NCBI RefSeq assembly: GCF_029855045.1
Contig: NZ_CP123228.1
Location: 3,658,001-3,722,000 of the forward strand
DNA: 64,000 nt
From: Piscinibacter sp. XHJ-5
GTDB lineage: Bacteria > Pseudomonadota > Gammaproteobacteria > Burkholderiales > Burkholderiaceae_C
Reading direction: 5' to 3'
Shown here: piece by piece, positions 16,114 through 24,919 of the stretch
How positions within the stretch are numbered: position 1 is the first letter of the stretch
Layout: every line of letters begins with the position of its first letter
The notes under the pieces: generated by a model
Seen by the model: the letters and a program-made list of their open reading frames with translations, nothing else
Databases searched by the model: none
Told to the model about the DNA's origin: nothing
Translations under genes and position numbers: made by a program

Positions 16114-17067
16114 ATGAGCATTGCCCCCTACATCAAGGAAATCGGCCGCGGCAAGGAAGGCGCCCGCTCGCTGAACCAGGCGCAAGCCTATGACCTGATG
16201 AGCCAGGTGCTCGACGGCCGCGTGACCGACCTGGAGATCGGCGCCTTCGCCATCGCGATGCGGATCAAGGGAGAGTCCACCGAAGAGCTCGCCGGCTTCC
16301 TCGATGCGGTGCAGGAGCGATGCCACCCGCTGCGCCCGACGCGGCCCATGGTGGTGCTGCCCTCGTACAACGGTGCACGCAAGCTGCCCAATCTCACCGC
16401 CCTGCTCGCGCTGCTGCTGGCGCAGGACGGCGTGCCGGTGCTGGTCCACGGGCCGATGCGCGACCCGGGCCGCGTGACGACCTTCGAGGTCTTCCACGAC
16501 CTGGGCCTGCCCATCGCGCACGACGCCGGCGACATCCCGCATGCGTGGAACCGGCGCGAGCCGGTGTTCATCAGCACCGAGGCGCTGTGCCCGCCGCTGG
16601 CGCGCCTGCTGGATGCGCGATGGGTCATCGGGCTGCGCAACCCCGGGCACACGGTCGCCAAGCTGATCGATCCGACGCGCGGCGGCGCTGCGCTGCGCGT
16701 GTGCAACTACACCCACCCCGAATACGGCCAGGCGCTCGCTGCCTTCCTGGCCCACACCCACGCCCACGCGCTGCTGATGCGCGGAACCGAAGGCGAGCCG
16801 GTTGCCGATCCGCGGCGGCTGCCCAAGCTGGAGGTCTACCTCCGGGGAGTCGCGCGCCCAGATCTGTCGCTCGCCGCGAAGGAAGGCGTGCTGACCGAGC
16901 TGCCGGTGCTGCCGCGCGCCTTCGACGCGGCGACCACCGCGCTGTACATCCAGTCCGTCGTCAGCGGCGAGAAGCCGGCCCCCGCACCGCTGGTGCAGCA
17001 GGCCGACTGCATCCGCCGCGCATTGGCCGCCTGGCACGCGTCGCCCGCCGAGGAGTTGTCTGCATGA
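16114..17067 (+). CDS. ybiB: YbiB-family protein (anthranilate phosphoribosyltransferase fold)
   Basis: The 317-aa protein matches the E. coli YbiB family: a TrpD-like N-terminal helical domain (SLNQAQAYDLMSQVLDGRVTDLEIGAF), the PSYNGARKLPNLTALLALLLA segment where TrpD binds phosphoribosyl pyrophosphate, and C-terminal HPEYGQALAAFL. E. coli YbiB is reported to bind nucleic acids and lacks TrpD activity. The gene sits between nasA and cobA and its stop overlaps the cobA start (ATGA), so it is a member of the nitrate operon; why a YbiB protein is needed there is not known. A role in RNA/DNA handling during nitrogen shift is speculation. Confidence 0.85.
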   Translation: MSIAPYIKEIGRGKEGARSLNQAQAYDLMSQVLDGRVTDLEIGAFAIAMRIKGESTEELAGFLDAVQERCHPLRPTRPMVVLPSYNGARKLPNLTALLALLLAQDGVPVLVHGPMRDPGRVTTFEVFHDLGLPIAHDAGDIPHAWNRREPVFISTEALCPPLARLLDARWVIGLRNPGHTVAKLIDPTRGGAALRVCNYTHPEYGQALAAFLAHTHAHALLMRGTEGEPVADPRRLPKLEVYLRGVARPDLSLAAKEGVLTELPVLPRAFDAATTALYIQSVVSGEKPAPAPLVQQADCIRRALAAWHASPAEELSA

Positions 17068-17831
17068 GCGTTCATCCCGTCGTACACCTGGTCGGCGCCG
17101 GTCCGGGCGATCCCGAGCTGCTCACCCTGAAAGCGATCCGCGCGATCCGTGCGGCCACCGTGCTGCTGGTGGACGACCTCGTCGGCGCCGGCGTGCTGCG
17201 CTACGCACGCCGCTCGGCGCGCATCGTCAATGTCGGCAAGCGCGGCGGCTGCGCCAGCACGCCGCAGGCCTTCATCGAGAAGTTGATGGCCGCCGAGGCG
17301 CACAAGGGCGAGCGCGTGGTTCGGCTCAAGGGCGGGGATCCGTTCGTCTTCGGCCGCGGCGGCGAGGAAGCGGAGCACCTGCGGGCGCTGGGCATCGAGG
17401 TGGAGATCGTCAACGGCATCACCTCGGGCCTGGCCGCCGCCACCTCGCTGGGTGCGCCGCTGACGCACCGCGATCACGCGCACGGCGTGATGTTCGTCAC
17501 CGGCCATGCGCGCGGTGAGGACGCGGCGCTGCACTGGCCGACGCTGGCCGCCGCCGCGGCGCAGGGGCTCACGCTGGTCATCTACATGGGCGTGGCGACC
17601 GTGGAGTCGCTGCAACAGGGCCTGCTCGAGGGGCTGCCGGCGACGACGCCGGTGGCGGTCGTCCAGCATGCGAGCCTGCCTTCGCAGCGGCACCTGCAGA
17701 CCACGCTGGTCGACCTCGCGGCCGCGGTCCGGCGCGAAGGCCTCGGCAGCCCGGCGATCATCGTCGTCGGCGACGTGCTGCATGCCGCAAAACGCATGAA
17801 CTGGGGGGTCGGCGACAGCCTCGCGGCCTGA
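17064..17831 (+). CDS. cobA: Uroporphyrinogen-III C-methyltransferase (siroheme synthesis)
   Basis: The 255-aa protein has all SUMT landmarks: VHLVGAGPGDPELLTLKA at the N-terminus, VRLKGGDPFVFGRGGEEAE near residue 85, NGITSGLAAATSLGAPLTHRD and the IVVGDVLH end. It methylates uroporphyrinogen III at C2 and C7 to precorrin-2. In this operon the product feeds siroheme for NirB. The oxidase/chelatase half of CysG is absent, so a separate enzyme elsewhere must finish siroheme. The ATG overlaps the ybiB stop. Confidence 0.94.
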   Translation: MSVHPVVHLVGAGPGDPELLTLKAIRAIRAATVLLVDDLVGAGVLRYARRSARIVNVGKRGGCASTPQAFIEKLMAAEAHKGERVVRLKGGDPFVFGRGGEEAEHLRALGIEVEIVNGITSGLAAATSLGAPLTHRDHAHGVMFVTGHARGEDAALHWPTLAAAAAQGLTLVIYMGVATVESLQQGLLEGLPATTPVAVVQHASLPSQRHLQTTLVDLAAAVRREGLGSPAIIVVGDVLHAAKRMNWGVGDSLAA

Positions 17832-17873
17832 TCCGCCGGCCGATAATCCCGGGCCACGAAGGGGACCGGGACC

Positions 17874-19004
17874 ATGCAAGACCTCCAGAAGCTCAACCAG
17901 CTCAGCGAATCGCACGGCGAACTGAAGCCGGGCCACGGACTGGTGTCCGGCGTCATCGCGCTGATCCTCGCCGCGCTCTGCTTTCTCGGGGTGCTGGCCT
18001 TCCACTTCCCCGAGTACCTCACGACGCCGCAGCTGCGCAAGTCCTACGACGTGGCGGTGATGCGCCAGCTGCTGTATTGGTCGATGGTGATCGCCGGCGG
18101 CATCGCGCTGTTCAACATCGTGTTCCGCCGCGCCCCTTGGCTCGCGTTCGCCGCCTTCGCCCTGGTCGGCCTCACGCTCGCGCTCGGCGGCCACAAGGTG
18201 CCGGTCGGCGACTTCGCCGACAACACGCCCTACATCGGCCTCGACTGGTTCATCCTGGACCTGCTCGGCTCGGCGCTCATCTTCGTCTTCATCGAGAAGC
18301 TCTTCGCGCTGCGCCGCAACCAGCCGGTGTTCCGGCCGGAGTGGCAGACCGACCTGCACCACTTCATCGTCAACCACATGGTGGTCGGCTTCGTGCTGCT
18401 GGCGACCAACCTGCTCGTGCACAAGCTGTTCGGCTGGGCCGCCAAGGAAGGCGTGCAGGCGTGGGTGCAGGGCCTGCCATTTCCGGCGGCGCTGTTCCTC
18501 ATCATCCTGGTGGCCGACCTCGTGCAGTACTGGACGCACCGCGCCTACCACGAGATTCCACTGCTCTGGCGCCTGCACGCGGTGCACCACAGCGTGAAGA
18601 GCATGGACTGGCTGGCAGGATCGCGTCAGCACATCGTCGAGCTGCTGATCACCCGCACGCTGGTGCTGGCGCCCATCTTCGTGCTCGGCTTCAGCAAGGA
18701 AGTGATCGACGCGTACATCGTCGTGGTCGGCTTCCAGGCGGTGTTCAACCACGCCAACGTCAGCGTGCGGCTGGGCCCCCTGCGCTACGTGATCGTCACG
18801 CCCAACTTCCACCATTGGCACCACTCGCAGGACGACGAGGCGATCGACAAGAACTACGCGGCGCATTTCGCCTTCCTCGACCACTTCTTCGGCACCGCGG
18901 TGCAGTCGGAACGCCAGTGGCCGGACCGGTATGGCGTCGTCGGCGACTATGTGCCGAACGGGTTCTGGAAGCAGTTCAAGTTTCCGTTCGTGTGGAAGGG
19001 CTGA
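17874..19004 (+). CDS. Sterol desaturase / fatty acid hydroxylase superfamily membrane protein
   Basis: The 376-aa protein has about six membrane helices and the three histidine boxes of the di-iron hydroxylase superfamily: WTHRAYH, HAVHH and HHWHH, followed by DDEAIDKNYAAHFAFLDHFFGT. These ligate a di-iron centre that oxidises lipid C-H bonds at the inner membrane. The substrate is unknown; the family includes sterol, fatty acid and carotenoid hydroxylases. It starts 42 bases after cobA, possibly in the same transcript, but no functional link to nitrate is evident. The following gene is convergent. Confidence 0.85.
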   Translation: MQDLQKLNQLSESHGELKPGHGLVSGVIALILAALCFLGVLAFHFPEYLTTPQLRKSYDVAVMRQLLYWSMVIAGGIALFNIVFRRAPWLAFAAFALVGLTLALGGHKVPVGDFADNTPYIGLDWFILDLLGSALIFVFIEKLFALRRNQPVFRPEWQTDLHHFIVNHMVVGFVLLATNLLVHKLFGWAAKEGVQAWVQGLPFPAALFLIILVADLVQYWTHRAYHEIPLLWRLHAVHHSVKSMDWLAGSRQHIVELLITRTLVLAPIFVLGFSKEVIDAYIVVVGFQAVFNHANVSVRLGPLRYVIVTPNFHHWHHSQDDEAIDKNYAAHFAFLDHFFGTAVQSERQWPDRYGVVGDYVPNGFWKQFKFPFVWKG

Positions 19005-19005
19005 C

Positions 19006-20163
19006 CTACGGCAAGGCGCGCCGAGCCGCAAGCGCCAGCACGACCGCGAACACCACCACCGACGACAGTCCCAGCGTGAGCGAACTGGCCTCGGCGATGA
19101 CGCCGATCAGCGGCGGCCCGGCCATCATCCCGAGGTAACCCACCGCCGACACCGCCGCGATGCCATGCGCCGGCGTCACGTCAGGCACCCGGGCGGCCGC
19201 GCTGAACAGGACCGGCACGACGTTCGCAAAACCCAGACCGACGAGCGCGAATCCGACCAGCGCCGCCGACGGATGCGGCACCAGCAATGCCAGCGCCATC
19301 CCGGCGGCCCCCAGCGCGCCGCTCCAGCGCAACAGCGGCACCGCCGCGAGCCGGGCGCGCACCCAGTCGCCCGCGAAGCGCGCCGCTGCCATCGCGGCGC
19401 TGAAGCTGGCATAGGCGAGCGCCGCCACGCCGGTGTCGGCGCGCAGTTCCTGCTTGAGATAGAGCACGCTCCAGTCGTACATCGCGCCCTCGGCGATCAG
19501 CCCGAGCGCCGCGAGCAGGCCGATCAGCGCGAGCGGCCCGGTGGGCAGGCTCATCGGCATGCCGCCTTCCGGCGGTCCTGCCATGCGCAGCATCACCGAG
19601 CAGCCGAGCACCACGGTCGCGATGCCGACGGCGGCCGCGCCCATGAGGTGCTGCGACGGCGCGACGTGGGCCGCATGCAGCACGCCGCCGGCGGCCGCGC
19701 CGATCATGCCGCCCATGCTGAACAGCGCGTGAAAGCCGCTCATCAGCGGCCGTCCTTCGAGCCGTTCGATCTCGCTCGCTTCGGCGTTGATGGACACATC
19801 CATCAGGCTGCTGGCCATGCCGTAGACCAGCATCACGCAGAGCAGCGCCGCGTAGCTGTCGAAAGCCAAGAGCAGCGCGATGCCGGCCGAGCAGACCAGC
19901 CCGGTGGCCAGGGTCACGCTGCGCGGGCCGAATCTGCCCACGACGCGACCCGCCTGCGTCAGGGCCAGCAGCGCGCCCACACCGGCCGCCAGCATGGCGA
20001 TGGCGAGCGCGCGTTCGCCGAGCGCGTAGTGCGCCTTGACGCTGGGCACATGCACGCCCCAGGTGGCGAACAGTGCGCCGGCGATGAAGAACTGCGCCCG
20101 CACGCCCCAAGCCGCGTTGGCGAGGGTGCGCGCCGACGCGGCGGAAATGATGGCGGAAGTCAT
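19006..20163 (-). CDS. MFS transporter, YbjJ/sugar-efflux-like
   Basis: The 385-aa membrane protein (ATG at 20163) has about 12 helices and MFS loop motifs (GRVVGRFGPRSVTLATG after helix 2). The signature MDVSINAEASEIERLEGRPLMSGFHALFSMGG near residue 140 is characteristic of the YbjJ branch of MFS permeases. Substrate unknown. It ends two bases from the sterol desaturase stop (convergent) and is divergent from the flavoprotein gene, with 65 bases between the two starts. Confidence 0.85.
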   Translation of the reverse strand: MTSAIISAASARTLANAAWGVRAQFFIAGALFATWGVHVPSVKAHYALGERALAIAMLAAGVGALLALTQAGRVVGRFGPRSVTLATGLVCSAGIALLLAFDSYAALLCVMLVYGMASSLMDVSINAEASEIERLEGRPLMSGFHALFSMGGMIGAAAGGVLHAAHVAPSQHLMGAAAVGIATVVLGCSVMLRMAGPPEGGMPMSLPTGPLALIGLLAALGLIAEGAMYDWSVLYLKQELRADTGVAALAYASFSAAMAAARFAGDWVRARLAAVPLLRWSGALGAAGMALALLVPHPSAALVGFALVGLGFANVVPVLFSAAARVPDVTPAHGIAAVSAVGYLGMMAGPPLIGVIAEASSLTLGLSSVVVFAVVLALAARRALP

Positions 20164-20228
20164 GAGGGGCGGCCGGACGAAAGGCCGGATTCTAGGAACG
20201 CAGGGTTGCCCCCACATAATTCCCCGCC

Positions 20229-21434
20229 ATGCAGACCTTCGATGCCGTCGTCATCGGCGCCGGCGCGGCCGGCCTGTTCTGTGCCGGCATCGCAGGCCAG
20301 CGCGGCCTGAAGGTGCTGCTGATCGACCACGCGGACAAGCTCGCCGAGAAGATCCGCATCTCCGGCGGCGGACGCTGCAACTTCACCAATCGCGAAGCCG
20401 GGCCGGCAAATTTTCTGTCGGCCAATCCGCACTTCTGCCGCTCCGCCCTGGCGCGCTATACGGCGGCGGACTTCATCGGGCTGGTGCAGCGGCACCGCAT
20501 CCCGTTCCACGAGAAGCACAAGGGACAGCTCTTCTGCGATGGGGCCAGCGAGGAAATCATCGCCATGCTGCTGCGCGAATGCGAGCAGGGCGGGGTCGTG
20601 CGCTGGCAGCCGTGCGCGGTGCACGAGCTGCGGCGCAGCGCGTCGGGCTTCGAGCTGGACACCGACCGCGGGGCCGTGCGTTGCTTGCAGGTGGTCGTCG
20701 CCACCGGCGGGCTGTCGATCCCGAAGATCGGCGCCAGCGACTTCGGCTACCGCATCGCGCGGCAGTTCGGCCACCGCATCGTCGAGACCCGGCCGGCGCT
20801 GGTGCCGCTGACCTTCGATCCGGGCGCCTGGGCCCCGTTCGTGCCGCTGGCAGGGTTGTCGCTGGAGGCTCGGGTCGAGACCGGGAGCGGGAAGTCGCGC
20901 GGCGAGTTCGTCGAGGATCTGCTGTTCACGCATCGCGGGCTGAGCGGGCCGGCGGTGCTGCAGATCTCCACCTACTGGCAGCCCGGAACGCCGATCCGCA
21001 TCGACCTGGCGCCGTCGCAGGACCTGGAGGCCGTGCTGCGCACGGCCAAGAACGTGTCGCGGCGCCGGCTCGGCAACGAGCTCGCCGAGATCCTGCCGCG
21101 CCGCCTGGCCGAAACCTGGCTGGCAGGCCAGCCCGGGCTGGCCGAACGCGCGATGCCGGAGCTGCGCGACCGCGACCTGCAGGCTCTTGCGAGTGCACTC
21201 GAACGGTGGCAACTGCTGCCCTCGGGAACCGAGGGCTACCGCAAGGCCGAGGTGACCGCCGGTGGCGTCGACACCGGCGGCCTCAGCTCGCAAACCATGG
21301 AGAGCCGGTTGCAGCCGGGGCTGTACTTCATCGGCGAGGTGGTCGACGTGACCGGCTGGCTCGGCGGCTACAACTTCCAGTGGGCCTGGGCGAGCGCCGC
21401 CGCCTGCGGTCGCGCCCTGTCCGAACGCGGCTGA
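20229..21434 (+). CDS. HI0933/YhiN-family FAD-dependent oxidoreductase
   Basis: The 401-aa flavoprotein starts with the dinucleotide motif VVIGAGAAGLFCAGIAGQRG, has the YhiN signature KIRISGGGRCNFTN (residues about 45-58), VATGGLSIPKIGASDFGY near 160 and the C-terminal GLYFIGEVVDVTGWLGGYNFQWAWASA. The family is soluble; E. coli YhiN-type proteins have no firmly assigned reaction, with links to tRNA modification and redox proposed in the literature. The ATG is 13 bases after a TAATTC stretch; no clear operon partner. Confidence 0.9.
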   Translation: MQTFDAVVIGAGAAGLFCAGIAGQRGLKVLLIDHADKLAEKIRISGGGRCNFTNREAGPANFLSANPHFCRSALARYTAADFIGLVQRHRIPFHEKHKGQLFCDGASEEIIAMLLRECEQGGVVRWQPCAVHELRRSASGFELDTDRGAVRCLQVVVATGGLSIPKIGASDFGYRIARQFGHRIVETRPALVPLTFDPGAWAPFVPLAGLSLEARVETGSGKSRGEFVEDLLFTHRGLSGPAVLQISTYWQPGTPIRIDLAPSQDLEAVLRTAKNVSRRRLGNELAEILPRRLAETWLAGQPGLAERAMPELRDRDLQALASALERWQLLPSGTEGYRKAEVTAGGVDTGGLSSQTMESRLQPGLYFIGEVVDVTGWLGGYNFQWAWASAAACGRALSERG

Positions 21435-21442
21435 GTGGTGCA

Positions 21443-21471
21443 TTGCAGCACCCGGGGCAGCTGGCTATAAT
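21443..21471 (+). promoter_or_regulatory. Sigma-70 promoter of rpsU
   Basis: TTGCAG (21443-21448) and a consensus TATAAT (21466-21471) are separated by exactly 17 bases. Transcription should start near 21478, giving a leader of about 120 bases before rpsU. This is the clearest housekeeping promoter in the window. Confidence 0.8.
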
Positions 21472-21599
21472 CGCTGTCTTTGCTGGCAAACCAGCGCTGC
21501 GACCAGTGGCATCGAAGCAAGGCTTAGGTCCGGACCCGACGCCTTACATGCCGCGACCCACCGGCACCGAGCGCAACCACCCTAGGATTCACCCGATAC

Positions 21600-21812
21600 A
21601 TGACTACGATTCGCGTCAAAGAAAACGAGCCGTTCGATGTGGCATTGCGCCGCTTCAAGCGCACCATCGAGAAACTCGGCCTGCTGACCGATCTTCGTGC
21701 CCGCGAGTTCTACGAAAAGCCCACCGCCGAGCGCAAGCGCAAGAAGGCGGCCGCCGTCAAGCGCCACTTCAAGCGCATCCGCAGCATGCAGCTGCCCAAG
21801 CGCCTGTACTGA
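21600..21812 (+). CDS. rpsU: 30S ribosomal protein S21
   Basis: The 70-aa basic protein matches bS21 along its whole length ([20 protein letters not shown], then [20 protein letters not shown]). bS21 binds the platform of the 30S subunit near the anti-Shine-Dalgarno and supports initiation. It has its own strong promoter upstream and a hairpin terminator downstream, and is followed by yqeY, the standard order in betaproteobacteria. Confidence 0.97.
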   Translation: MTTIRVKENEPFDVALRRFKRTIEKLGLLTDLRAREFYEKPTAERKRKKAAAVKRHFKRIRSMQLPKRLY

Positions 21813-21853
21813 GCTTCCAGCGAGACAGCGCCCTTCGCGGGCGGATCGCCAAA

Positions 21854-21886
21854 CGAAAAGCCCGCGCCTAGCGGGCTTTCGTGTTT
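21854..21886 (+). terminator. Intrinsic terminator after rpsU
   Basis: CGAAAAGCCCGC (21854-21865) pairs with GCGGGCTTTCG (21871-21881) with one bulged A and a 5-base loop, then TGTTTCT. This would end or attenuate rpsU transcription before yqeY, which starts 22 bases further on. Confidence 0.75.
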
Positions 21887-21908
21887 CTAACTGACCTCAC
21901 CGCCGACC

Positions 21909-22355
21909 ATGCCCCTGAAAGACCAGATCACCGAAGACATGAAGACCGCCATGCGCGCGAAGGACTCGGCGCGCCTGCTCACCATCCGCGGCCTGCTCGC
22001 GGCGCTGAAGCAGAAGGAAGTCGACGAGCGCATCACCCTTGACGACGCGGCCGTCATCGCCATCGTCGACAAGCTGATCAAGCAGCGCAAGGACTCGATC
22101 TCGCAGTTCTCCGCGGCCGGCCGCACCGACCTGGTCGACAAGGAGACCGCCGAGCTGAGCGTGCTCGAGGGTTACCTGCCGCAGCGCCTGGGCGCTGACG
22201 AGATCGCCGCCGAGGTCGCGAAGATCGTCGCCGAGGTGGGCGCTTCCGGGCCTGGCGACATGGGCAAGGTGATGGGCGTGGTGAAGACCCGCCTGGCCGG
22301 CAAGGCCGACATGAGCCTGGTGTCGGCCGCCGTCAAGAACGCGCTGGCCAAGTAG
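21909..22355 (+). CDS. yqeY: GatB/YqeY domain-containing protein
   Basis: The 148-aa protein is a stand-alone YqeY domain: LKDQITEDMKTAMRAKDSAR at the N-terminus, LEGYLPQRLGADEIAAEVAK near residue 90 and a C-terminal MGKVMGVVKTRLAGKADMSLVSAAVK, as in the tail domain of GatB, which contacts tRNA. The free-standing protein has no proven reaction; a tRNA-linked role is inferred. In this group it normally sits between rpsU and dnaG, but here dnaG does not follow. Confidence 0.93.
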   Translation: MPLKDQITEDMKTAMRAKDSARLLTIRGLLAALKQKEVDERITLDDAAVIAIVDKLIKQRKDSISQFSAAGRTDLVDKETAELSVLEGYLPQRLGADEIAAEVAKIVAEVGASGPGDMGKVMGVVKTRLAGKADMSLVSAAVKNALAK

Positions 22356-22385
22356 TCCGAGTCTCCGCTTGCGAAGGAAGTCCCG

Positions 22386-22727
22386 ATGAGCATCCAGGTG
22401 CAGCAACTGAGTCCCGACGTCTGCGTCGCTCCGCAGCTCGGCCCCGAGGTCATGGCCGCCGTGGCCCAGGCCGGCTTCAAGAGCGTCATCAACAACCGGC
22501 CCGATTTCGAGGGCGGCCCGACCCAGCCGACCAACGCGGCCATCGAAGAGGCGGCCAAGGCGGCCGGCCTCGCCTACGCCTTCCTTCCGGTGGCGTCCAA
22601 CTACCAGAGCCCGGAAGAGATCGCGCGCTTCGCCGAGCTGCTGGCCGAGCTGCCGCACCCGGTGCTTGCGTTCTGCCGCAGTGGCACCCGCTCGGGCAAG
22701 CTCTTCCGCGCCGCCACCGGCGGCTGA
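22386..22727 (+). CDS. TIGR01244-type phosphatase/sulfurtransferase-like domain protein
   Basis: The 113-aa protein belongs to the beta-lactamase-hydrolase-like (DUF442) family, a dual-specificity-phosphatase fold. It begins QLSPDVCVAPQLGPEVMAAV, contains VINNRPDFEGGPTQPTNAAIEEAAKA split around residue 45, and ends with the P-loop CRSGTRSGKLFR, Cys97 being the expected nucleophile (C-x5-R is intact). Relatives include Blh of the sulfide-responsive bigR operon. It lies 11 bases before a sensor kinase gene and is probably co-transcribed with it, but its substrate is unknown. Confidence 0.8.
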   Translation: MSIQVQQLSPDVCVAPQLGPEVMAAVAQAGFKSVINNRPDFEGGPTQPTNAAIEEAAKAAGLAYAFLPVASNYQSPEEIARFAELLAELPHPVLAFCRSGTRSGKLFRAATGG

Positions 22728-22738
22728 GGCCGCACCCC

Positions 22739-24121
22739 GTGCCGTCGCGGCTGCGGTTCTTCCTGCTGTCGGTGACGCCGCTGCTGGCGTCGCTGGCGCT
22801 GATCGCCATCGCGGTCCGGCAGCAGCAGCACGATCTGCATGCCCGCGAGCGTGCGCTGGTGGAATCGGCGTACATGGCCGCGAAGAAGACGGAGCTGCGC
22901 AACTACGTCGAGCTGGCCCAGAGCGCCATCGCCCCGCTCTACGACACCCATCTCGACGACGCGGAGACGCTGAAGGCCGCCCAGCGCGTGCTGGAGGCGC
23001 TGGACTACGGCATCGACGGCTATTTCTTCGTCTTCGACGCGACCGGCCGCAACGTCATGCATCCACGCCAGCCGGAGCTGGTCGGCCGCGACTTGTTCGA
23101 ACTGCGCGACGTGGACGGCACGCCGGTCATCCAGCAGCTCATCGCCAGTGCCCACGCCGGCGGCGACTACGTGCAGTACGTGTGGCAGAAGCCGTCGACC
23201 TACACGCAGACGCCCAAGCTCGGCTATGCGGTGTCGCTGCCGCGCTGGAACTGGGTGGTGGGCACCGGCCTGTACCTCGACGACATCCAGGCGACGCTCG
23301 CCCAGCTCGACCGCCAGGTGAGCGACAACGTTGCCGCCACGCTGGGGTGGATCGCCGGCATTGCGGCCTTCGGTGTCGTGCTGATCGGCCTCACCGGCTT
23401 CTACCTCAACGTCAGCGATGCGCGCGTGGCAGACGCCAAGCTTCGCCTGCTGGCGCGCCAGGTCGTGAAGTCGCAGGAGGACGAGCGGGCACACCTGTCG
23501 CGTGAGCTGCACGACAGCACCAGCCAGACCCTGGTCTCCATCAAGCTGCTGCTCGAATCGACCACCGCGCAGCTCGCGCGCACGGGCACGGTTGCGCCTG
23601 CGCCGCTGACCAAGGCGCTGTGCCGGCTGTCCGACGCCCTGCACGAGGTGCGCACCATCTCGCACCGCCTGCGTCCCGCCGAACTCGACGTTCTGGGCCT
23701 GCCGGTGGCGCTCGAGCAGATGGGCGACGAGTTCAGCAGCCACGCAGACATGGCCTTCTCATTGCGCGTTCGCGGCGAGCCGGCGCGCCTGCCCGACGAG
23801 GTCAACACCGTGTTGTTCCGCGTCGCCCAGGAGGGCCTGACCAACATCGAGAAGCATGCCGGCGCAACCCGGGTGCAGCTGCGGCTGCTGTTCCACGCCG
23901 GCGGCCTGCGCATGCGGCTGATGGACGACGGCGGCGGATTCGACGTGCCGGCGGTGCGCGCCGATCCGCGTCGCGGCATCGGCCTTCGCAACATGCGCGA
24001 GCGGGTCGAATCCATCGGCGGTGCGATCTCGATGACGTCGCGGCCGGGCAGCACGCAGCTGCTGGTGGACATCCCGCAGCGGTCGATCGACCGCTTCCGT
24101 GCTCAACGCGAGGCAGCCTGA
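22739..24121 (+). CDS. Cache-domain sensor histidine kinase (NarL-partner type)
   Basis: The 460-aa kinase starts at GTG 22739. Two membrane helices (about residues 8-26 and 198-220) flank a periplasmic sCache_2 domain (VLEALDYGIDGYFFVFDATG, LPRWNWVVGTGLYLDDIQATL), a fold that binds small organic acids such as pyruvate or C3/C4 compounds. The HisKA_3 dimerisation motif LSRELHDSTSQTLVSIK has the phospho-acceptor His258. The HATPase domain ends with DDGGGFDV and GIGLRNMRERVESIGG. The response regulator start overlaps its stop by one base. With the TRAP transporter next door, sensing of the transported acid is the simplest reading. Confidence 0.9.
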   Translation: MPSRLRFFLLSVTPLLASLALIAIAVRQQQHDLHARERALVESAYMAAKKTELRNYVELAQSAIAPLYDTHLDDAETLKAAQRVLEALDYGIDGYFFVFDATGRNVMHPRQPELVGRDLFELRDVDGTPVIQQLIASAHAGGDYVQYVWQKPSTYTQTPKLGYAVSLPRWNWVVGTGLYLDDIQATLAQLDRQVSDNVAATLGWIAGIAAFGVVLIGLTGFYLNVSDARVADAKLRLLARQVVKSQEDERAHLSRELHDSTSQTLVSIKLLLESTTAQLARTGTVAPAPLTKALCRLSDALHEVRTISHRLRPAELDVLGLPVALEQMGDEFSSHADMAFSLRVRGEPARLPDEVNTVLFRVAQEGLTNIEKHAGATRVQLRLLFHAGGLRMRLMDDGGGFDVPAVRADPRRGIGLRNMRERVESIGGAISMTSRPGSTQLLVDIPQRSIDRFRAQREAA

Positions 24122-24750
24122 TGGATGCGACGCAGCTCGCCAGGGTCGTCCTTATCGACGACCACCCGCTCGTTCGCGACGGGCTCAAGGCGAGACTCGC
24201 CGGCCTTGCCGAGGTGGTCGGCGAGGCGGCCAACGCCGGCGAAGCCTTCCAGGTGGTCGAAGCCGAGCGCCCCGACCTGGTGCTGATGGACGTCGGCATG
24301 AAGGACATCAACGGGATCGAGCTGACGGCCCAGTTGCTGGCCGGCCATCCGCAGCTCAAGGTGCTGATGCTCAGCATGTACGACAACCCGGAGTACGTGA
24401 ACCGGGCGATGCAGGCCGGCGCGCGCGGCTATGTCCTCAAGGACGCGCCGGCCGAGGACATCGTGCGCGCCATCGAGGCCGTTTCGGCCGGCGGCTCCTT
24501 CCTGAGCCAGGCAGTGGCCGGGCGCCAGTTTCGCGCCCAGACGCCGCGTCCGGTCATGTCGATGCGCGAGAGCGAGATCCTGGCCTGTCTCGCGAAGGGC
24601 CGCTCCAGCAAGCAGATCGCCGACGACCTGAACCTGAGCGTGCGCACCGTGGAGACCCACCGCCAGAACATCAAGCGCAAGCTCAAGCTCGCCGGCCAGG
24701 CGGAGCTGATCAAGTACGCGGTGGAGCATTGCCGATCGCTGGACGAGTGA
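24121..24750 (+). CDS. NarL/FixJ-family response regulator
   Basis: The 209-aa regulator has a receiver domain with Asp13/Asp14 and phospho-acceptor Asp57 (DLVLMDVGM), Lys in VLKDAP, and a C-terminal LuxR-type helix-turn-helix (MSMRESEILACLAKGRSSKQ, then VRTVETHRQNIKRKLK). It is translationally coupled to the Cache sensor kinase (TGATG overlap) and is probably the activator of the TRAP operon that starts 170 bases downstream. A small inverted repeat CCGGT-N9-ACCGG at 24824-24842 in that gap is a candidate binding site. Confidence 0.92.
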   Translation: MDATQLARVVLIDDHPLVRDGLKARLAGLAEVVGEAANAGEAFQVVEAERPDLVLMDVGMKDINGIELTAQLLAGHPQLKVLMLSMYDNPEYVNRAMQAGARGYVLKDAPAEDIVRAIEAVSAGGSFLSQAVAGRQFRAQTPRPVMSMRESEILACLAKGRSSKQIADDLNLSVRTVETHRQNIKRKLKLAGQAELIKYAVEHCRSLDE

Positions 24751-24919
24751 CCGGCGCCGGCACCGTGGCCGCCGTGACGGTCGGTCGGGCGTGCGCGTTG
24801 CGTACTTCCACTTAGCTGATACACCGGTTGCATGCAGACCGGATGAGGTGGCCCAATCCCACTTGACGCGGCCCGCCCGGCGCGCCGCTCCCCCCAATAA
24901 CAGCCCTTCGGAGTCCACC

